Counted from the first letter of the stretch, positions 35,358 to 44,969 are shown. The stretch is DNA of 64,000 nt from Sulfurovum sp. TSL1 (GCF_019972135.1 NZ_BPFI01000001.1:603106-667105); one strand, 5' to 3'. Translations and numbers: made by a program. Notes: generated by a model from the letters alone, not told the origin.

Positions 35358-37769
35358 CTAGTGATGCTTTGATTCGAGTTCGCTGATATGAGAGATCGTC
35401 TGTAACACTGTATCGGGATTCAAACTTATAGAGTCTATGCCCAGTTTTACCAAAGCTTCTGCCATCTCAGGGTAGTCCGAAGGTCCTTGTCCGCAGATGC
35501 TGCTGTGTCGTTGATTACGTTTTGCACCCTCCACTGCCATTTCTATCATCTTCATGACGCCAGGATCACGTTCATCATAGTCAAATGCAACGATCTCGGA
35601 ATCCCGATCAACCCCAAGTGTCAATTGGGTCAAATCATTAGAACCTATGCTGATACCATCAAACAATTTACAAAATGCATCGATCTGTATCACATTGTTC
35701 GGTATCTCACACATAACATAGATCTTCAATCCGCTCTCTCCCCTCTTAAGACCGTATTTCTCCATGGCTTCCAATACCCTCTGTCCCTCTTCTACTCTAC
35801 GGCAAAAAGGGATCATTAAAATGACATTGTCAAAACCCATCTCCTCTCTCACATGTTTCATCGCTACACACTCCAGTGCAAACCCCTCTTCGTAATTCGG
35901 ATGTGTATATCGTGAGGCACCACGAAAACCGATCATAGGATTAGCTTCATCCATTTCAAAGAATTCCCCTCCTAGCAATGAAGCATACTCATTGGATTTA
36001 AAGTCGCTCATTCTCACCACACAGGGATCAGGATAGACCGAAGATGCAATACTCGCTACTCCTTCAGAAAGTATTTTTACAAAGAAAGATGTAGGACTTT
36101 CATACGCAGCAGTGAGTTGCATGATCTTTTCTCGTGTCTGTTCATCCACTTTTTCAGGATGTATCAGTGCCATCGGATGCACTTGAATAGAAGTATTGAT
36201 GATAAATTCCGTTCTTGCCAGACCGATACCATCTACAGGGAGAGAGGCGAGTGAAAATGCCAACTCTGGATTACCTAGATTCATCATGATCTGTGTCTTG
36301 ATCTTTGGTAACGTACTAAGATCCGTTTTAATGATCTCAAAATCCAAAATACCTTCATACACAAACCCAGTTTCACCCTCCGCACAACTTACGGTGATCT
36401 CTTGACCATCCTCTAACATTGCTATCGCATTTTCAGCCCCTACTATCGCTGGAATACCCAACTCTCTTGAGACAATAGCCGCATGGCATGTTCTTCCTCC
36501 GCTGTTGGTTACTATAGCAGAAGCAATTTTCATCACAGGCTCCCAGTCAGGGCTGGTCGTTTCTGCAACCAGTACATCACCCGCTTTAAAATTATTCAGT
36601 TTACTTGCATCAACGATCTTACATACTTTTCCAGAACCGATCTTTGTACCTACGGCTTGACCTTTAAGCAATACTTCACTACGTTCTTTAAGATGATACA
36701 TTTCAAGATGTCTACCTTCTTTTCTTGACTCAACAGTTTCAGGACGTGCCTGCACGATATAAATATGTCCATCCACACCGTCTTTTGCCCACTCCATATC
36801 CATCGGTTTTTGATATCCTGCCTGTTTTGAATAGTGATCTTCTATTTTAATCGCATACTCTGCAAGAAGCAGTACATCCTCATCATTAATGCAGAACTTC
36901 TCTCTTTCTTCTTCAGTGGTATCAATATTCTTCGTGTACGCAACGGAAAGATTATCCTGACTGATACCCTCTGAGAAGATCATTTTGAGTACTTTATCAC
37001 CAAGTCTTCTTTTGAGTACTGTACGATACCCTTTTTTAAATGTAGGTTTATGCACATAAAAACTGTCCGGAGCGATACTCCCCTGGACAATATTTTCACC
37101 CAAGCCGTACGCTGCGTTGATGAAAACAACATCTTTAAATCCTGTCTCCGAATCAATGGAGAACATGACACCGCTCTCACCAATGTCACTTCTTACCATT
37201 TTCATCACAACCACACTCAAATAGACTTTCATGTTGTCAAACCCATGGTCAAACTTGTAATGTATGGAACGGTCTGTAAAATTAGATGCCAAACAACGCC
37301 TATAAGCATCCAAAAGTGCATCTAAGCCATGAATGTTCAGATAACTCTCATTCTGTCCTGCAAAAGACGCCTTAGGGGAGTCTTCGGCAGTTGCCGAACT
37401 TCTTACGGCCAGTGTTACCTCTTCACCATATTCCACTTTGAGTGCTTCGTAAGCATCACTTATCTGTGCTACTATATCATCAGGCAGTTTACACGCATGG
37501 ATTATCTCTCGACAACGCTTTCCACATTCTTGCAGTTGGACGACATCATCAGGATTTAAATCCTCAAACTGGGCATGCAATTTCTCCCAGGCATTATTGG
37601 TATCGAGTATAGTTCGATACGCCTCTGCAGTAACCGCAAAACCATTAGGGATACGTATCCCTTCTTGAGTCAGATTTCGATACATTTCACCCAGAGAAGC
37701 ATTTTTACCGCCGACCTGGTCAACATCCTCCATACCAAGTTCCTTAAACCATTTAATATACTGAGACAT
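35358..37769 (-). CDS. ppsA: Phosphoenolpyruvate synthase
   Basis: This 803-residue PEP synthase has the ATP-grasp domain first (N-terminal IKWFKELGMEDVDQVGGKNAS, RSSATAEDSPKASFAGQ), then the phosphotransfer His domain with GGRTCHAAIVSRELGIP near residue 435, then the PEP/pyruvate TIM barrel with the GSNDLTQLTLGVDRDS motif near the end. It converts pyruvate and ATP to PEP, AMP and phosphate. In a chemolithoautotroph it feeds biosynthesis from pyruvate. A ribosome site AAGGA is upstream. It is monocistronic. Confidence 0.97.
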   Translation of the reverse strand: MSQYIKWFKELGMEDVDQVGGKNASLGEMYRNLTQEGIRIPNGFAVTAEAYRTILDTNNAWEKLHAQFEDLNPDDVVQLQECGKRCREIIHACKLPDDIVAQISDAYEALKVEYGEEVTLAVRSSATAEDSPKASFAGQNESYLNIHGLDALLDAYRRCLASNFTDRSIHYKFDHGFDNMKVYLSVVVMKMVRSDIGESGVMFSIDSETGFKDVVFINAAYGLGENIVQGSIAPDSFYVHKPTFKKGYRTVLKRRLGDKVLKMIFSEGISQDNLSVAYTKNIDTTEEEREKFCINDEDVLLLAEYAIKIEDHYSKQAGYQKPMDMEWAKDGVDGHIYIVQARPETVESRKEGRHLEMYHLKERSEVLLKGQAVGTKIGSGKVCKIVDASKLNNFKAGDVLVAETTSPDWEPVMKIASAIVTNSGGRTCHAAIVSRELGIPAIVGAENAIAMLEDGQEITVSCAEGETGFVYEGILDFEIIKTDLSTLPKIKTQIMMNLGNPELAFSLASLPVDGIGLARTEFIINTSIQVHPMALIHPEKVDEQTREKIMQLTAAYESPTSFFVKILSEGVASIASSVYPDPCVVRMSDFKSNEYASLLGGEFFEMDEANPMIGFRGASRYTHPNYEEGFALECVAMKHVREEMGFDNVILMIPFCRRVEEGQRVLEAMEKYGLKRGESGLKIYVMCEIPNNVIQIDAFCKLFDGISIGSNDLTQLTLGVDRDSEIVAFDYDERDPGVMKMIEMAVEGAKRNQRHSSICGQGPSDYPEMAEALVKLGIDSISLNPDTVLQTISHISELESKHH

Positions 37770-37972
37770 AAGCTATCCTTTTTATCATTCTACACCTAAA
37801 TAGTTAATAGAATAATATATTTGATCATAATATCTATTTATTTAAAATACACAAGTATTACATAAAACATCTTTAAAATAATAAAGTCATGGGTCTGATA
37901 AAAAGTGTATACATGTTGTCAAACATGCTTTCTTTACACTCAAAACACTCAAAAATAAAAGAGGTTATTGTA

Positions 37973-38830
37973 ATGAAAAAAATAGTGATTACTGGGGGCA
38001 GCGGTTTCATAGGGACGTATATGCAATCATATTTCAAAGCAGAAGGCTTTGATGTGCTCCCTTTAGGCAGAAAAGATACCCAAAAAGATATCACAGAGAT
38101 CACCAAAGTCCTCGAAGGCGTAGACATCATCATCAATCTCGCCGGTGCACCGATCATCCATAGGTGGAATGATGCCTATAAGAAAGTCCTCTATGACAGT
38201 AGGATCATCACGACAAAGAAGATCGTAACGGCTATGTCAAACATGAAAAAGAAACCGGAACTTTTTGTCTCTACCTCTGCTATCGGTATTTATGCCACCG
38301 ATGGTCCGATGAGTGAATCAGACTATACCTACTCAGATAATTTTTTAGCGAAGATCTGTAAAGACTGGGAAGCTGAAGCACGACGTGCGGATGATTTTAC
38401 CAGGGTCGTCATTTATCGTTTCGGCGTAGTACTGGGCAAAGGTGGAGGCGCACTCTCTAAAATGCTGCCCTCTTTCAAATTGGGTATCGCAGGGACCATA
38501 GGAGATGGGAGTGAACCATTCAGCTGGGTACATATATCTGACCTTCTGAATGCCTATTTGTTCGTATTCGATCACAATGACCTGAAAGGTACTTTCAATC
38601 TCTGCTCGCCAAATCCTGTGACAAACAAAGTGCTCACCAAAACACTGGGTAAAATACTGCATAGACCCACAGTGATACCTTTACCGAAATTTGTCCTGAG
38701 ATTGCTCTTTTCAGAAGGTGCAACAGTACTGACCGAAGGGCAACGTGTGATCCCTGAACGATTATTGAAACATCACTTCATCTTCAAATACCCGACCATA
38801 GAAGAGGCACTTAGAGAAGTATTGGATTAA
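37973..38830 (+). CDS. TIGR01777 epimerase-like SDR oxidoreductase
   Basis: The product from the ATG at 37973 is about 285 residues. It opens with KIVITGGSGFIGTYM, the Rossmann dinucleotide motif of the extended SDR group, and has INLAGAPI, a YATDGPMSES-type sugar-epimerase-like region and a C-terminal WVHISDLLNAYLFVFDHNDLKGTFNLCSP block typical of the TIGR01777/YfcH family. The reaction is not known. A frame start at 37889 would add 28 unlikely residues. GAGG is nine bases ahead of 37973. Confidence 0.88.
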   Translation: MKKIVITGGSGFIGTYMQSYFKAEGFDVLPLGRKDTQKDITEITKVLEGVDIIINLAGAPIIHRWNDAYKKVLYDSRIITTKKIVTAMSNMKKKPELFVSTSAIGIYATDGPMSESDYTYSDNFLAKICKDWEAEARRADDFTRVVIYRFGVVLGKGGGALSKMLPSFKLGIAGTIGDGSEPFSWVHISDLLNAYLFVFDHNDLKGTFNLCSPNPVTNKVLTKTLGKILHRPTVIPLPKFVLRLLFSEGATVLTEGQRVIPERLLKHHFIFKYPTIEEALREVLD

Positions 38831-38919
38831 ATATTTCATCCTGTACTAATGAATTTTTTACCTACCCGCCCGTAATGATGCATTCTTGAATCTTAAAATT
38901 CAATGGTAAACGAAAAAAA

Positions 38920-38928
38920 TGCTATAAT
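38920..38928 (+). promoter_or_regulatory. Extended -10 directly at the EEP gene start
   Basis: TGCTATAAT, a perfect extended -10, ends six bases before the ATG at 38935. Transcription would begin at or next to the start codon, so a leaderless message is predicted; there is no ribosome site between them. Confidence 0.55.
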
Positions 38929-38934
38929 TATTTT

Positions 38935-39702
38935 ATGTTAAACGAATTAAAATCCCTGATCATTAAGCCATCGCTGCATCATCACAGTTATTCTCATACC
39001 GTATGCGATGATACTGTGCCAGATGAATTCAGTGTGCTTTGCTGGAATGTGCATAAGAACAATGATACTTTTTCCTTCAGTAACTATATTGAAGAATTTT
39101 CCAAAAAGAAACCTGTTGACTTCTACTTATTTCAGGAAGCTGATTTTAAACACAATACCGAACTCAATCTTCCAAGTCTCACATTCAATGCTGCGGCAAA
39201 TTTGGAAAAAGGTTCAACTTTTTATGGTGTCTTAACAGCAAGTAAGTGTAGAACAGAGTACAGTAAGCCTTTCCTGTCACATGGTAAAGAGCTCATATTC
39301 GGTCCACGTAAAAGTCTACTTTTGACCAAGCACGCTTTTGCAGATGGTTCTCCTTTATGGATCTTAAATCTTCATGCGATCAATTTTAGAGAAAGCAGAC
39401 ACTACTACAAAGAGATAGACAACATGATTCAGATCATCGATGATTATGATGGAGCCATGATCATTGCCGGTGATTTTAATTCATGGAATAAAAACAGAAT
39501 GAAATTCCTTCACAATAAAATGAAAGAACTACATTTTGCCCCTGTGCCATTTTCAAAAAGTGATAGGGTCAAGTCTTTTATGCGAAATCATTTGGATTTT
39601 ATTTTTTACAGAGGCATTGAACTGGTTGAACAGAGTATAGAAAGAAACCATAAGCTTTCTGATCACCATCCCCTATTCGCCAAATTCAACAAAATTTACT
39701 AG
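38935..39702 (+). CDS. Endonuclease/exonuclease/phosphatase family protein
   Basis: A 255-residue EEP-fold protein, the group of exonuclease III, DNase I and sphingomyelinases. It has the N-terminal LCWNVHKNND (metal-binding Asn), QEADF (Glu), IIAGDFNSW (Asp/Asn) and C-terminal SDHHPLFAKF (Asp-His) motifs. It lacks a signal sequence, so a cytoplasmic substrate such as nucleic acid is more likely than lipid. It may be read from a leaderless message (see promoter). It is convergent with the nitrilase. Confidence 0.9.
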   Translation: MLNELKSLIIKPSLHHHSYSHTVCDDTVPDEFSVLCWNVHKNNDTFSFSNYIEEFSKKKPVDFYLFQEADFKHNTELNLPSLTFNAAANLEKGSTFYGVLTASKCRTEYSKPFLSHGKELIFGPRKSLLLTKHAFADGSPLWILNLHAINFRESRHYYKEIDNMIQIIDDYDGAMIIAGDFNSWNKNRMKFLHNKMKELHFAPVPFSKSDRVKSFMRNHLDFIFYRGIELVEQSIERNHKLSDHHPLFAKFNKIY

Positions 39703-39740
39703 TTGATCTTTGCATGAATCTTTTCTTTCACAGAAGCTTT

Positions 39741-40658
39741 TCATTTTTTTACAGTTAATTCAAAGGCATCCGGTCGGGCATAATGACCGGCAACATCAAG
39801 ATTCCATTTTGATCCAAGTAATATATGTAGATCTACTTCAGAAAGGAGTATCCCTTCTTTGGCATGTAGTGGACCTGCAATGACTTCACCATTTGGATCT
39901 GCTATGACACTATTGCCCTTGTTTATAAACTCTCCCACGGACTTATAATATGGCTTCAGTTGAGGAAGTTTTTTAAGAACCTCCTCTTTTTTAAGCACCA
40001 TACAACAACCGGAAACGAAACATCGGCCTTCTTTTGCGATATGTCTCATAGATGCATTCCAGGTCTGGCCTTCATCATAGGTAGGAGCAAGATACAATTC
40101 TATACCCTCTGCATAGAGTGCATAACGTACCAAAGGCATATAATTTTCCCAACAGATCAAGCCACCCACTTTACAGATGTCTGTTTCATACACCTTCACA
40201 GTACTTGCATTCCCATAGGCCCAAATAGTACGTTCCGGCGCTGTGGGAACAAGTTTTTGATGATGCCCGAATATATTTCCTTTTGGATCGATAAAGAGCA
40301 GTGAATTATAGATACTTCCACTGCTGGCTTGCGAATTTTTTTCATTGATACCTATCACGACATAAACACCGGCTTGTTTTGCAGCCTCACATAAACGGTC
40401 AGTCTCAATGCTGCCGATGGTCACAGACTGCTCCAGTAACTTGGCATAAAGATCTTGGTTCAGTTTTATTTCGCCTGGCGGGACCTGCCATATCCAATCA
40501 GGATAACCTGGTACAAATGCTTCAGGAAAAACAACTATATCGGCTCCTTTTTTAGCCGATCTACGAATAAGGTTACAAGCTTTTTCTATCGTTGCATCTA
40601 AATCCATAAATACTGGAGATGCTTGTACAGCTGCTACGGTGAATGTACCTTTTTTCAT
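39741..40658 (-). CDS. Carbon-nitrogen hydrolase, nitrilase type
   Basis: A nitrilase-superfamily protein of about 305 residues from the ATG at 40658, which has a GGAGG site six bases upstream; a start 8 codons earlier is less likely. The catalytic triad is visible: Glu in DIVVFPEAFVPGYPDW, Lys in HQKLVPTAPERTIW, Cys in VGGLICWENYMPL. The tryptophan-rich motif PDWIWQVPPGE is like true nitrilases (branch 1), so it may turn nitriles into acids and ammonia. No partner gene is near. Confidence 0.9.
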   Translation of the reverse strand: MKKGTFTVAAVQASPVFMDLDATIEKACNLIRRSAKKGADIVVFPEAFVPGYPDWIWQVPPGEIKLNQDLYAKLLEQSVTIGSIETDRLCEAAKQAGVYVVIGINEKNSQASSGSIYNSLLFIDPKGNIFGHHQKLVPTAPERTIWAYGNASTVKVYETDICKVGGLICWENYMPLVRYALYAEGIELYLAPTYDEGQTWNASMRHIAKEGRCFVSGCCMVLKKEEVLKKLPQLKPYYKSVGEFINKGNSVIADPNGEVIAGPLHAKEGILLSEVDLHILLGSKWNLDVAGHYARPDAFELTVKK

Positions 40659-40811
40659 TTTAGACCTCCACACATTACTCATCTATCCAAGGTATCCAAA
40701 TTGTGTGTAATATATATGTAGAGTCGTTGATACTAAAAAAGATGTATACTTATTTAAATTGTAGAAGCATCACTCCACTCTGCATCCACCACAGAAAAGT
40801 GTGTCTAAGGA

Positions 40812-41489
40812 TCATGGTTTCACCTCACTCTTCACTGCATTGAGTAAAACATGATAGGTATTACGGTTAAAAAGATAGGGTTTTGCATTAAATAATGTTT
40901 CAAACATGATCTTCCATAGTATTGAAAAGTTGTCTTCATCACGTACACTGCAAAGCTTGGCTTGCATTTGATACTCCAGTTCACTGAGTGCCTTGGCATG
41001 ATCTACATATGCCTTTAGAACACTGTAGTCCACACCCACTTCTTTAAAATACGTTACCAGCTTGATCATACTTGCCTCTCTGTCTGTATAATCATCTTCA
41101 TGTATAGGTAACACTATACCATCGTCTAAAAGCGTTTCTAAAAGCGTAGCATCGACATTGTAATGCGCAATAAACTCTTTTTTGGTAAAATGTTTCGCAT
41201 CTGAAGGGATATCACTGAGTGTATTCATCAATGGCTGCAACATGGTTGCTGAAGTGGAGAGAGACTGATTTTGATTCTGCAGTGCAAACCTGATCTGTTC
41301 ATTACTGCTGCCTATCTCTTCTTGCATGTATTTAATGTACCGAATAAGTTCTATGTGTTGATCACTATATCGATGTACATTGGATTTGATCTTATTTGCT
41401 TCTGGAAGTAAGCCCTCTCTAATGTAATACAAAATGGTTGATTTAGGGACCCCTGTCTTTGCAACAAGTTCAGATATTTTATATTCCAT
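40812..41489 (-). CDS. MerR-family transcriptional regulator
   Basis: A 225-residue MerR-type regulator: the N-terminal winged helix KISELVAKTGVPKSTILYYIREGLL and HRYSDQHIELIRYIKYMQ, a short coiled coil, and a C-terminal region of about 130 residues with no recognised ligand motif. It has one Cys in the C-terminal part (QAKLCSVRD), so metal or redox sensing by a Cys pair is not obvious. It is divergent from the AhpD-like operon, with a 25-base palindrome between them, and probably controls that operon. Confidence 0.87.
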   Translation of the reverse strand: MEYKISELVAKTGVPKSTILYYIREGLLPEANKIKSNVHRYSDQHIELIRYIKYMQEEIGSSNEQIRFALQNQNQSLSTSATMLQPLMNTLSDIPSDAKHFTKKEFIAHYNVDATLLETLLDDGIVLPIHEDDYTDREASMIKLVTYFKEVGVDYSVLKAYVDHAKALSELEYQMQAKLCSVRDEDNFSILWKIMFETLFNAKPYLFNRNTYHVLLNAVKSEVKP

Positions 41490-41542
41490 CTTTTCACCTT
41501 TTACGATTAACTTTCATTTAAAGAATGATAGCATATAATTCA

Positions 41543-41567
41543 AAACGTTAAGTTAAACTTTACGTTT
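41543..41567. promoter_or_regulatory. Operator-like palindrome between merR-type gene and AhpD-like operon
   Basis: A 25-base inverted repeat runs AAACGTTAAGTT, a central A, then AACTTTACGTTT. Only one base pair in each arm is broken. MerR proteins bind such dyads between the -35 and -10 of the target promoter. TTTATA overlaps its right end as a possible -10 for the rightward operon. Confidence 0.62.
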
Positions 41568-41596
41568 ATAGACCACTCATTACATCAAGGAAAAAA

Positions 41597-42130
41597 ATGG
41601 CACACATACAATTACCCGAATTTGAGGATATGTCTCCGGAGATTCAAAAAAGAGCACAACCCATACTGGAAAAGACCGGACAACTAGGTGATATATTTAA
41701 GCTTTTGGCTTTGGATGAAAAGATCTATTTTGCAACTGATGGAATGATACAGAAATACCTTCTGGATGAGACAACTCTCTCTTATGATACGAAAGAATCC
41801 ATTGCCCTGCTTATCTCTTTAGAGAATGGCTGTAAAATGTGTGTAGATGTCCATAAAGGCATTGCAAAAATGCTTGGTATGTCTGAAGAGCGTATAGAAG
41901 AGGTGCTTCATGGAGTAGATGCCATGAATGTTCCAGAGAGTGAGAAAGCTTTATTGAACTTTTGTATCAAAGCCTCAGGCAAAGAAAACTATAAAATTCT
42001 TAAATCAGAAATAGATGCACTGAAAGCGTATGGATACAGTGACATCCAGATCCTTGAAGCTGTTTCTATTACAGGCTATTTTAACTATATTAATACCCTT
42101 TCAAATGTATTTGGGCTAGGAGAGTCATGA
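41597..42130 (+). CDS. AhpD-like carboxymuconolactone decarboxylase family protein
   Basis: A 177-residue CMD/AhpD-fold protein. The redox motif CKMCVDVH (CXXC with a His four residues on, as in AhpD) is near residue 77 and lies after an ENG turn. Such proteins act as peroxidase-linked disulfide reductases. It starts after AAGGAAAAAA, is the first gene of a three-gene coupled operon (small membrane protein, thioredoxin-like protein), and faces a MerR-type regulator. A redox-defence or repair role is inferred. Confidence 0.86.
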   Translation: MAHIQLPEFEDMSPEIQKRAQPILEKTGQLGDIFKLLALDEKIYFATDGMIQKYLLDETTLSYDTKESIALLISLENGCKMCVDVHKGIAKMLGMSEERIEEVLHGVDAMNVPESEKALLNFCIKASGKENYKILKSEIDALKAYGYSDIQILEAVSITGYFNYINTLSNVFGLGES

Positions 42131-42324
42131 AAAATGTATTCGGGCTTATAAAGAAATTTTTCATTGGAATATGGGATTTCATTTTTTATCTCATTGGGGC
42201 CCCGTATGAAGAACAGGCAAAAAAATTGAACTGGGATGAGAAGGATACAACATTTAGAGGTCCGGAAAATCCAAAAACAAAAACAATACATTACAGAGCC
42301 AATAAAGTGAGTAAACCCCAATGA
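42127..42324 (+). CDS. Small membrane-associated protein of the AhpD-like operon
   Basis: A 65-residue protein whose first 25 residues (VFGLIKKFFIGIWDFIFYLIGAP) form one membrane helix or amphipathic anchor, followed by a polar tail with KKLNWDEKDTTFRGPENP. It overlaps both neighbours by four bases (ATGA), so it is translationally coupled to them. I know no family. It may anchor or link the AhpD-like and thioredoxin-like proteins. Confidence 0.66.
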   Translation: MKNVFGLIKKFFIGIWDFIFYLIGAPYEEQAKKLNWDEKDTTFRGPENPKTKTIHYRANKVSKPQ

Positions 42325-43154
42325 AATTAAATAAAATCCTTCTTTTGGTATTTTTTACCAATATCCTATTGAACGCATCCACAATATTTACCTTGTCGGG
42401 TGTCAACAAAGTCTATTTGGTGGTTGAAATATCCGGTAAGACCATTCCAAAATCATATAAAAGTATGATCATGGAAAACCTACAGACAATGACCGATGAT
42501 CTTAAGATCGACTCCAAAGGTTATGACCCAAGATCCTTAGCTGTACTGGTCAATGAAACACCGATCAATGGAAGTACCATGATCAATATTCAACTGCTCA
42601 TAGGAGAAGAGGTAAAACGTTTGGACAACCATGAGAAAACATTTGCACTGACCTATCAGGATATGGGACACTTTGTATTGAAAGAGGGTGATGACCCGGA
42701 AGATGCATTTGAAGATACTTTTGATACGATGCTTTTAAAGTTCTCGGAACAATATCTGGAAGAGAATAAAAAGATCTCAAAAGTAGTGATCAATGAAGAG
42801 AATTTTGCTTCTGAAATGCATTATGAAACAAATTATGATGAAGCGGTCAAAAAATCAAAAAAACTACAAAAAAACATCATGCTTGTTCTGGTATCGAATT
42901 TCTGTCCCTGGTGTCGCAAATTTGAGCAAAGAGTCCTGCTTAAAAATGAGATCAATGAGATCGTACAAAAAAATTATATCCCTCTCATTCTCAATAAAGA
43001 GAAAGATCCGTTTCCAAAAGAATTTGATACAGGATTTACACCTATCATACATTTCATAGACCATCAAACGCTAAAAAGCTATAAGCATGTGATCGGTTAC
43101 AACAATAAGGATGAATTCACCTACATACTAAGATCGGACAATGTAGCAAAATAA
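42321..43154 (+). CDS. Exported thioredoxin-like protein
   Basis: A 277-residue exported protein. It has a signal peptide (about 1-20), an N-terminal domain of about 150 residues without a known family, and a C-terminal thioredoxin-like domain with the redox site NFCPWCRKFEQRV near residue 194 and the FTPIIHF cis-Pro loop. CPWC is unusual but has the spacing of thioredoxin-fold reductases. It is the last gene of the AhpD-like operon, coupled by ATGA. Confidence 0.85.
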   Translation: MKLNKILLLVFFTNILLNASTIFTLSGVNKVYLVVEISGKTIPKSYKSMIMENLQTMTDDLKIDSKGYDPRSLAVLVNETPINGSTMINIQLLIGEEVKRLDNHEKTFALTYQDMGHFVLKEGDDPEDAFEDTFDTMLLKFSEQYLEENKKISKVVINEENFASEMHYETNYDEAVKKSKKLQKNIMLVLVSNFCPWCRKFEQRVLLKNEINEIVQKNYIPLILNKEKDPFPKEFDTGFTPIIHFIDHQTLKSYKHVIGYNNKDEFTYILRSDNVAK

Positions 43155-43191
43155 AATATGTGTACTTTAGTGATATCAGGCATTTTTATTC

Positions 43192-43197
43192 TATAAT
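43192..43197 (+). promoter_or_regulatory. -10 box of the RMD1-like gene
   Basis: TATAAT lies 30 bases before the ATG at 43227, with an AAGGA ribosome site in between. No clear -35 is seen. Confidence 0.42.
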
Positions 43198-43226
43198 ATA
43201 CTTTATAAACTGTAAAGGACCGATAT

Positions 43227-43991
43227 ATGGGGACCATAAAAGCATATAAATTTACCGATGGTTTTGATTTTGACCTGATCAGAAAAGAAGTGCTTGGTAC
43301 ATTTCGTGCAAAACTTTTAAAAGATGTGCTCATTATTGAAAAAGACAACGATCTCTGTTTTTTGTTTAACTATGGTGTGATCATATTCTGGGATTTTGAC
43401 GATGAAGAGTACTTTCTGAAAACGATCAGTTCTTCAATCGGTGCGATCAAGATCTTAGAAGACTACCAGTATCACATTTCTCCGATCCAGCCTGTTAAAA
43501 TTGAATTAGACACTATCTATATCGATTCTGATGATGAATTGAAAAAGCTTTCCATCTCCTATGCCATTGAGCAATCTATCATGCTGGGGAACTTTGAAGA
43601 TTCGATTAAAAAAGCCCTGGAACTCACTGAGCATATTCCTTTGGAACTTGCTGAAAATGGTCGTGTCAATATGAGCAGACGTGAAATAGCCAAAGAGAGA
43701 GGCCGTCTTTTCATTACAAAATCGAACATCTATTTACATTTTGAATTTTTAGATACACCGGAATTTTTCTGGGAGTATCCTGAACTGGATATTTACTATC
43801 AGAGTATGAGAAAGTATCTTGAGCTGCAGCCACGTATCGAAATTCTTAATAGAAAATTGAATGTCATGCAGGAGGTATTGGCCATTCTTGCGGACGAGCA
43901 GAACCATAAACACAGCAGTATTTTAGAATGGATCATCATTATTCTGATCGCATTTGAAATTCTACTATTTATCTTAAATGATTTTACATGA
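43227..43991 (+). CDS. RMD1/YagE family protein (DUF155)
   Basis: A 254-residue protein of the RMD1/DUF155 family: an N-terminal domain with DLCFLFNYGVIIFWDFDDEEY, a central all-helical part with the conserved SYAIEQSIMLGNFED and RLFITKSNIYLHFEFLDTPEFFWE, and a single C-terminal membrane anchor (LEWIIIILIAFEILLFIL). The eukaryotic relatives act in mitochondrial translation; the bacterial role is not known. The protein would sit on the inner membrane with the bulk in the cytoplasm. Confidence 0.9.
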   Translation: MGTIKAYKFTDGFDFDLIRKEVLGTFRAKLLKDVLIIEKDNDLCFLFNYGVIIFWDFDDEEYFLKTISSSIGAIKILEDYQYHISPIQPVKIELDTIYIDSDDELKKLSISYAIEQSIMLGNFEDSIKKALELTEHIPLELAENGRVNMSRREIAKERGRLFITKSNIYLHFEFLDTPEFFWEYPELDIYYQSMRKYLELQPRIEILNRKLNVMQEVLAILADEQNHKHSSILEWIIIILIAFEILLFILNDFT

Positions 43992-44003
43992 TCATTCATA
44001 TAG

Positions 44004-44957
44004 CTACAGTTTTTCAACCATGCCATCTTTACTGAGACGATAGACATCCAGATCGTTGGCTATAAATACTCTGCCTTTATAATACTGTTTTATTTCACCA
44101 TAGATCGAATCTACGCCGTCCGCACCATGGTTACTATACCTCGGATTAATGTGTGTAGCGATCACATTTTTGACATGCCTTTCCTGAACTGCTTTTCCGA
44201 GGTCTTTTGCGGTCGTGTGTAACACTTTGACCTGAAGATGATCATAGTCTTTTTGCGTGTACGTACACTCATGTATCAAGAGATCGATCTCTTCAAGGTA
44301 TCTGCCCAGTATTTCCGGCCTGCTGTTATCTCCTGCTATGATCAATGTTCTTCCCCTTACAGGTGGAAGCATATACTCCTTGGGTTCAATCTTTTTACCC
44401 TGAAATGTAATGCAATTTCCCCTTTGTAATTCACCATACAGTGGCGATGGCTCCAGACCGATGGATCTCAATTTTTCTTCATTGAGTTTGTTGGTGATAT
44501 CGTTCTCTTTAATATAAAACGCAAAACTTTCTATAGAGTGTTCAAGTGCCAGGATCTTTAATGAAAATTTCTCAAACGTAAACGTCTCCTCTGCTTTGAA
44601 CTCTATGATCTCCAGCGTATATCCAAGATTTTCAAAAGAAACATCTATCACACACTCAAGAAATTTTTTGATGCCTGTCGGACCGTATATCGTAAGAGGT
44701 CTAAAAGCGGTATCCAGTTTTTTTGAGCTCAACAGACCGGGAAGACCATAATAATGATCACCGTGCATATGGGTAATGAAGATCGTATCCAATTTTCCGA
44801 TCGAAAGCCTGCTTTTCAATATCTGATGCTGTGTGGCTTCACCGCAGTCAAATAGATACCACTTATTGTCTTGTTCAAATTCCAATGCAAGTGCAGAGAT
44901 ATTTCTTTCTTTGGTCGGTTTTCCAGCACTTGTCCCCAAGAATGTCAGTTGCACCAT
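44004..44957 (-). CDS. rnz: Ribonuclease Z
   Basis: A 317-residue RNase Z of the long bacterial kind. The zinc ligands are in FITHMHGDHYYGLPGLLSS near residue 62, with LGTSAGKPTKERN at the N-terminus and the ATHINPRYS motif late. The exosite region GYTLEIIEFKAEETFTFEKF binds tRNA. It removes the 3' trailer of tRNA precursors without encoded CCA, though the tRNA-fMet here has CCA encoded. It has an AGGAG site and is followed by no overlapping gene. Confidence 0.95.
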   Translation of the reverse strand: MVQLTFLGTSAGKPTKERNISALALEFEQDNKWYLFDCGEATQHQILKSRLSIGKLDTIFITHMHGDHYYGLPGLLSSKKLDTAFRPLTIYGPTGIKKFLECVIDVSFENLGYTLEIIEFKAEETFTFEKFSLKILALEHSIESFAFYIKENDITNKLNEEKLRSIGLEPSPLYGELQRGNCITFQGKKIEPKEYMLPPVRGRTLIIAGDNSRPEILGRYLEEIDLLIHECTYTQKDYDHLQVKVLHTTAKDLGKAVQERHVKNVIATHINPRYSNHGADGVDSIYGEIKQYYKGRVFIANDLDVYRLSKDGMVEKL

Positions 44958-44969
44958 TTTCTCCTTTCC

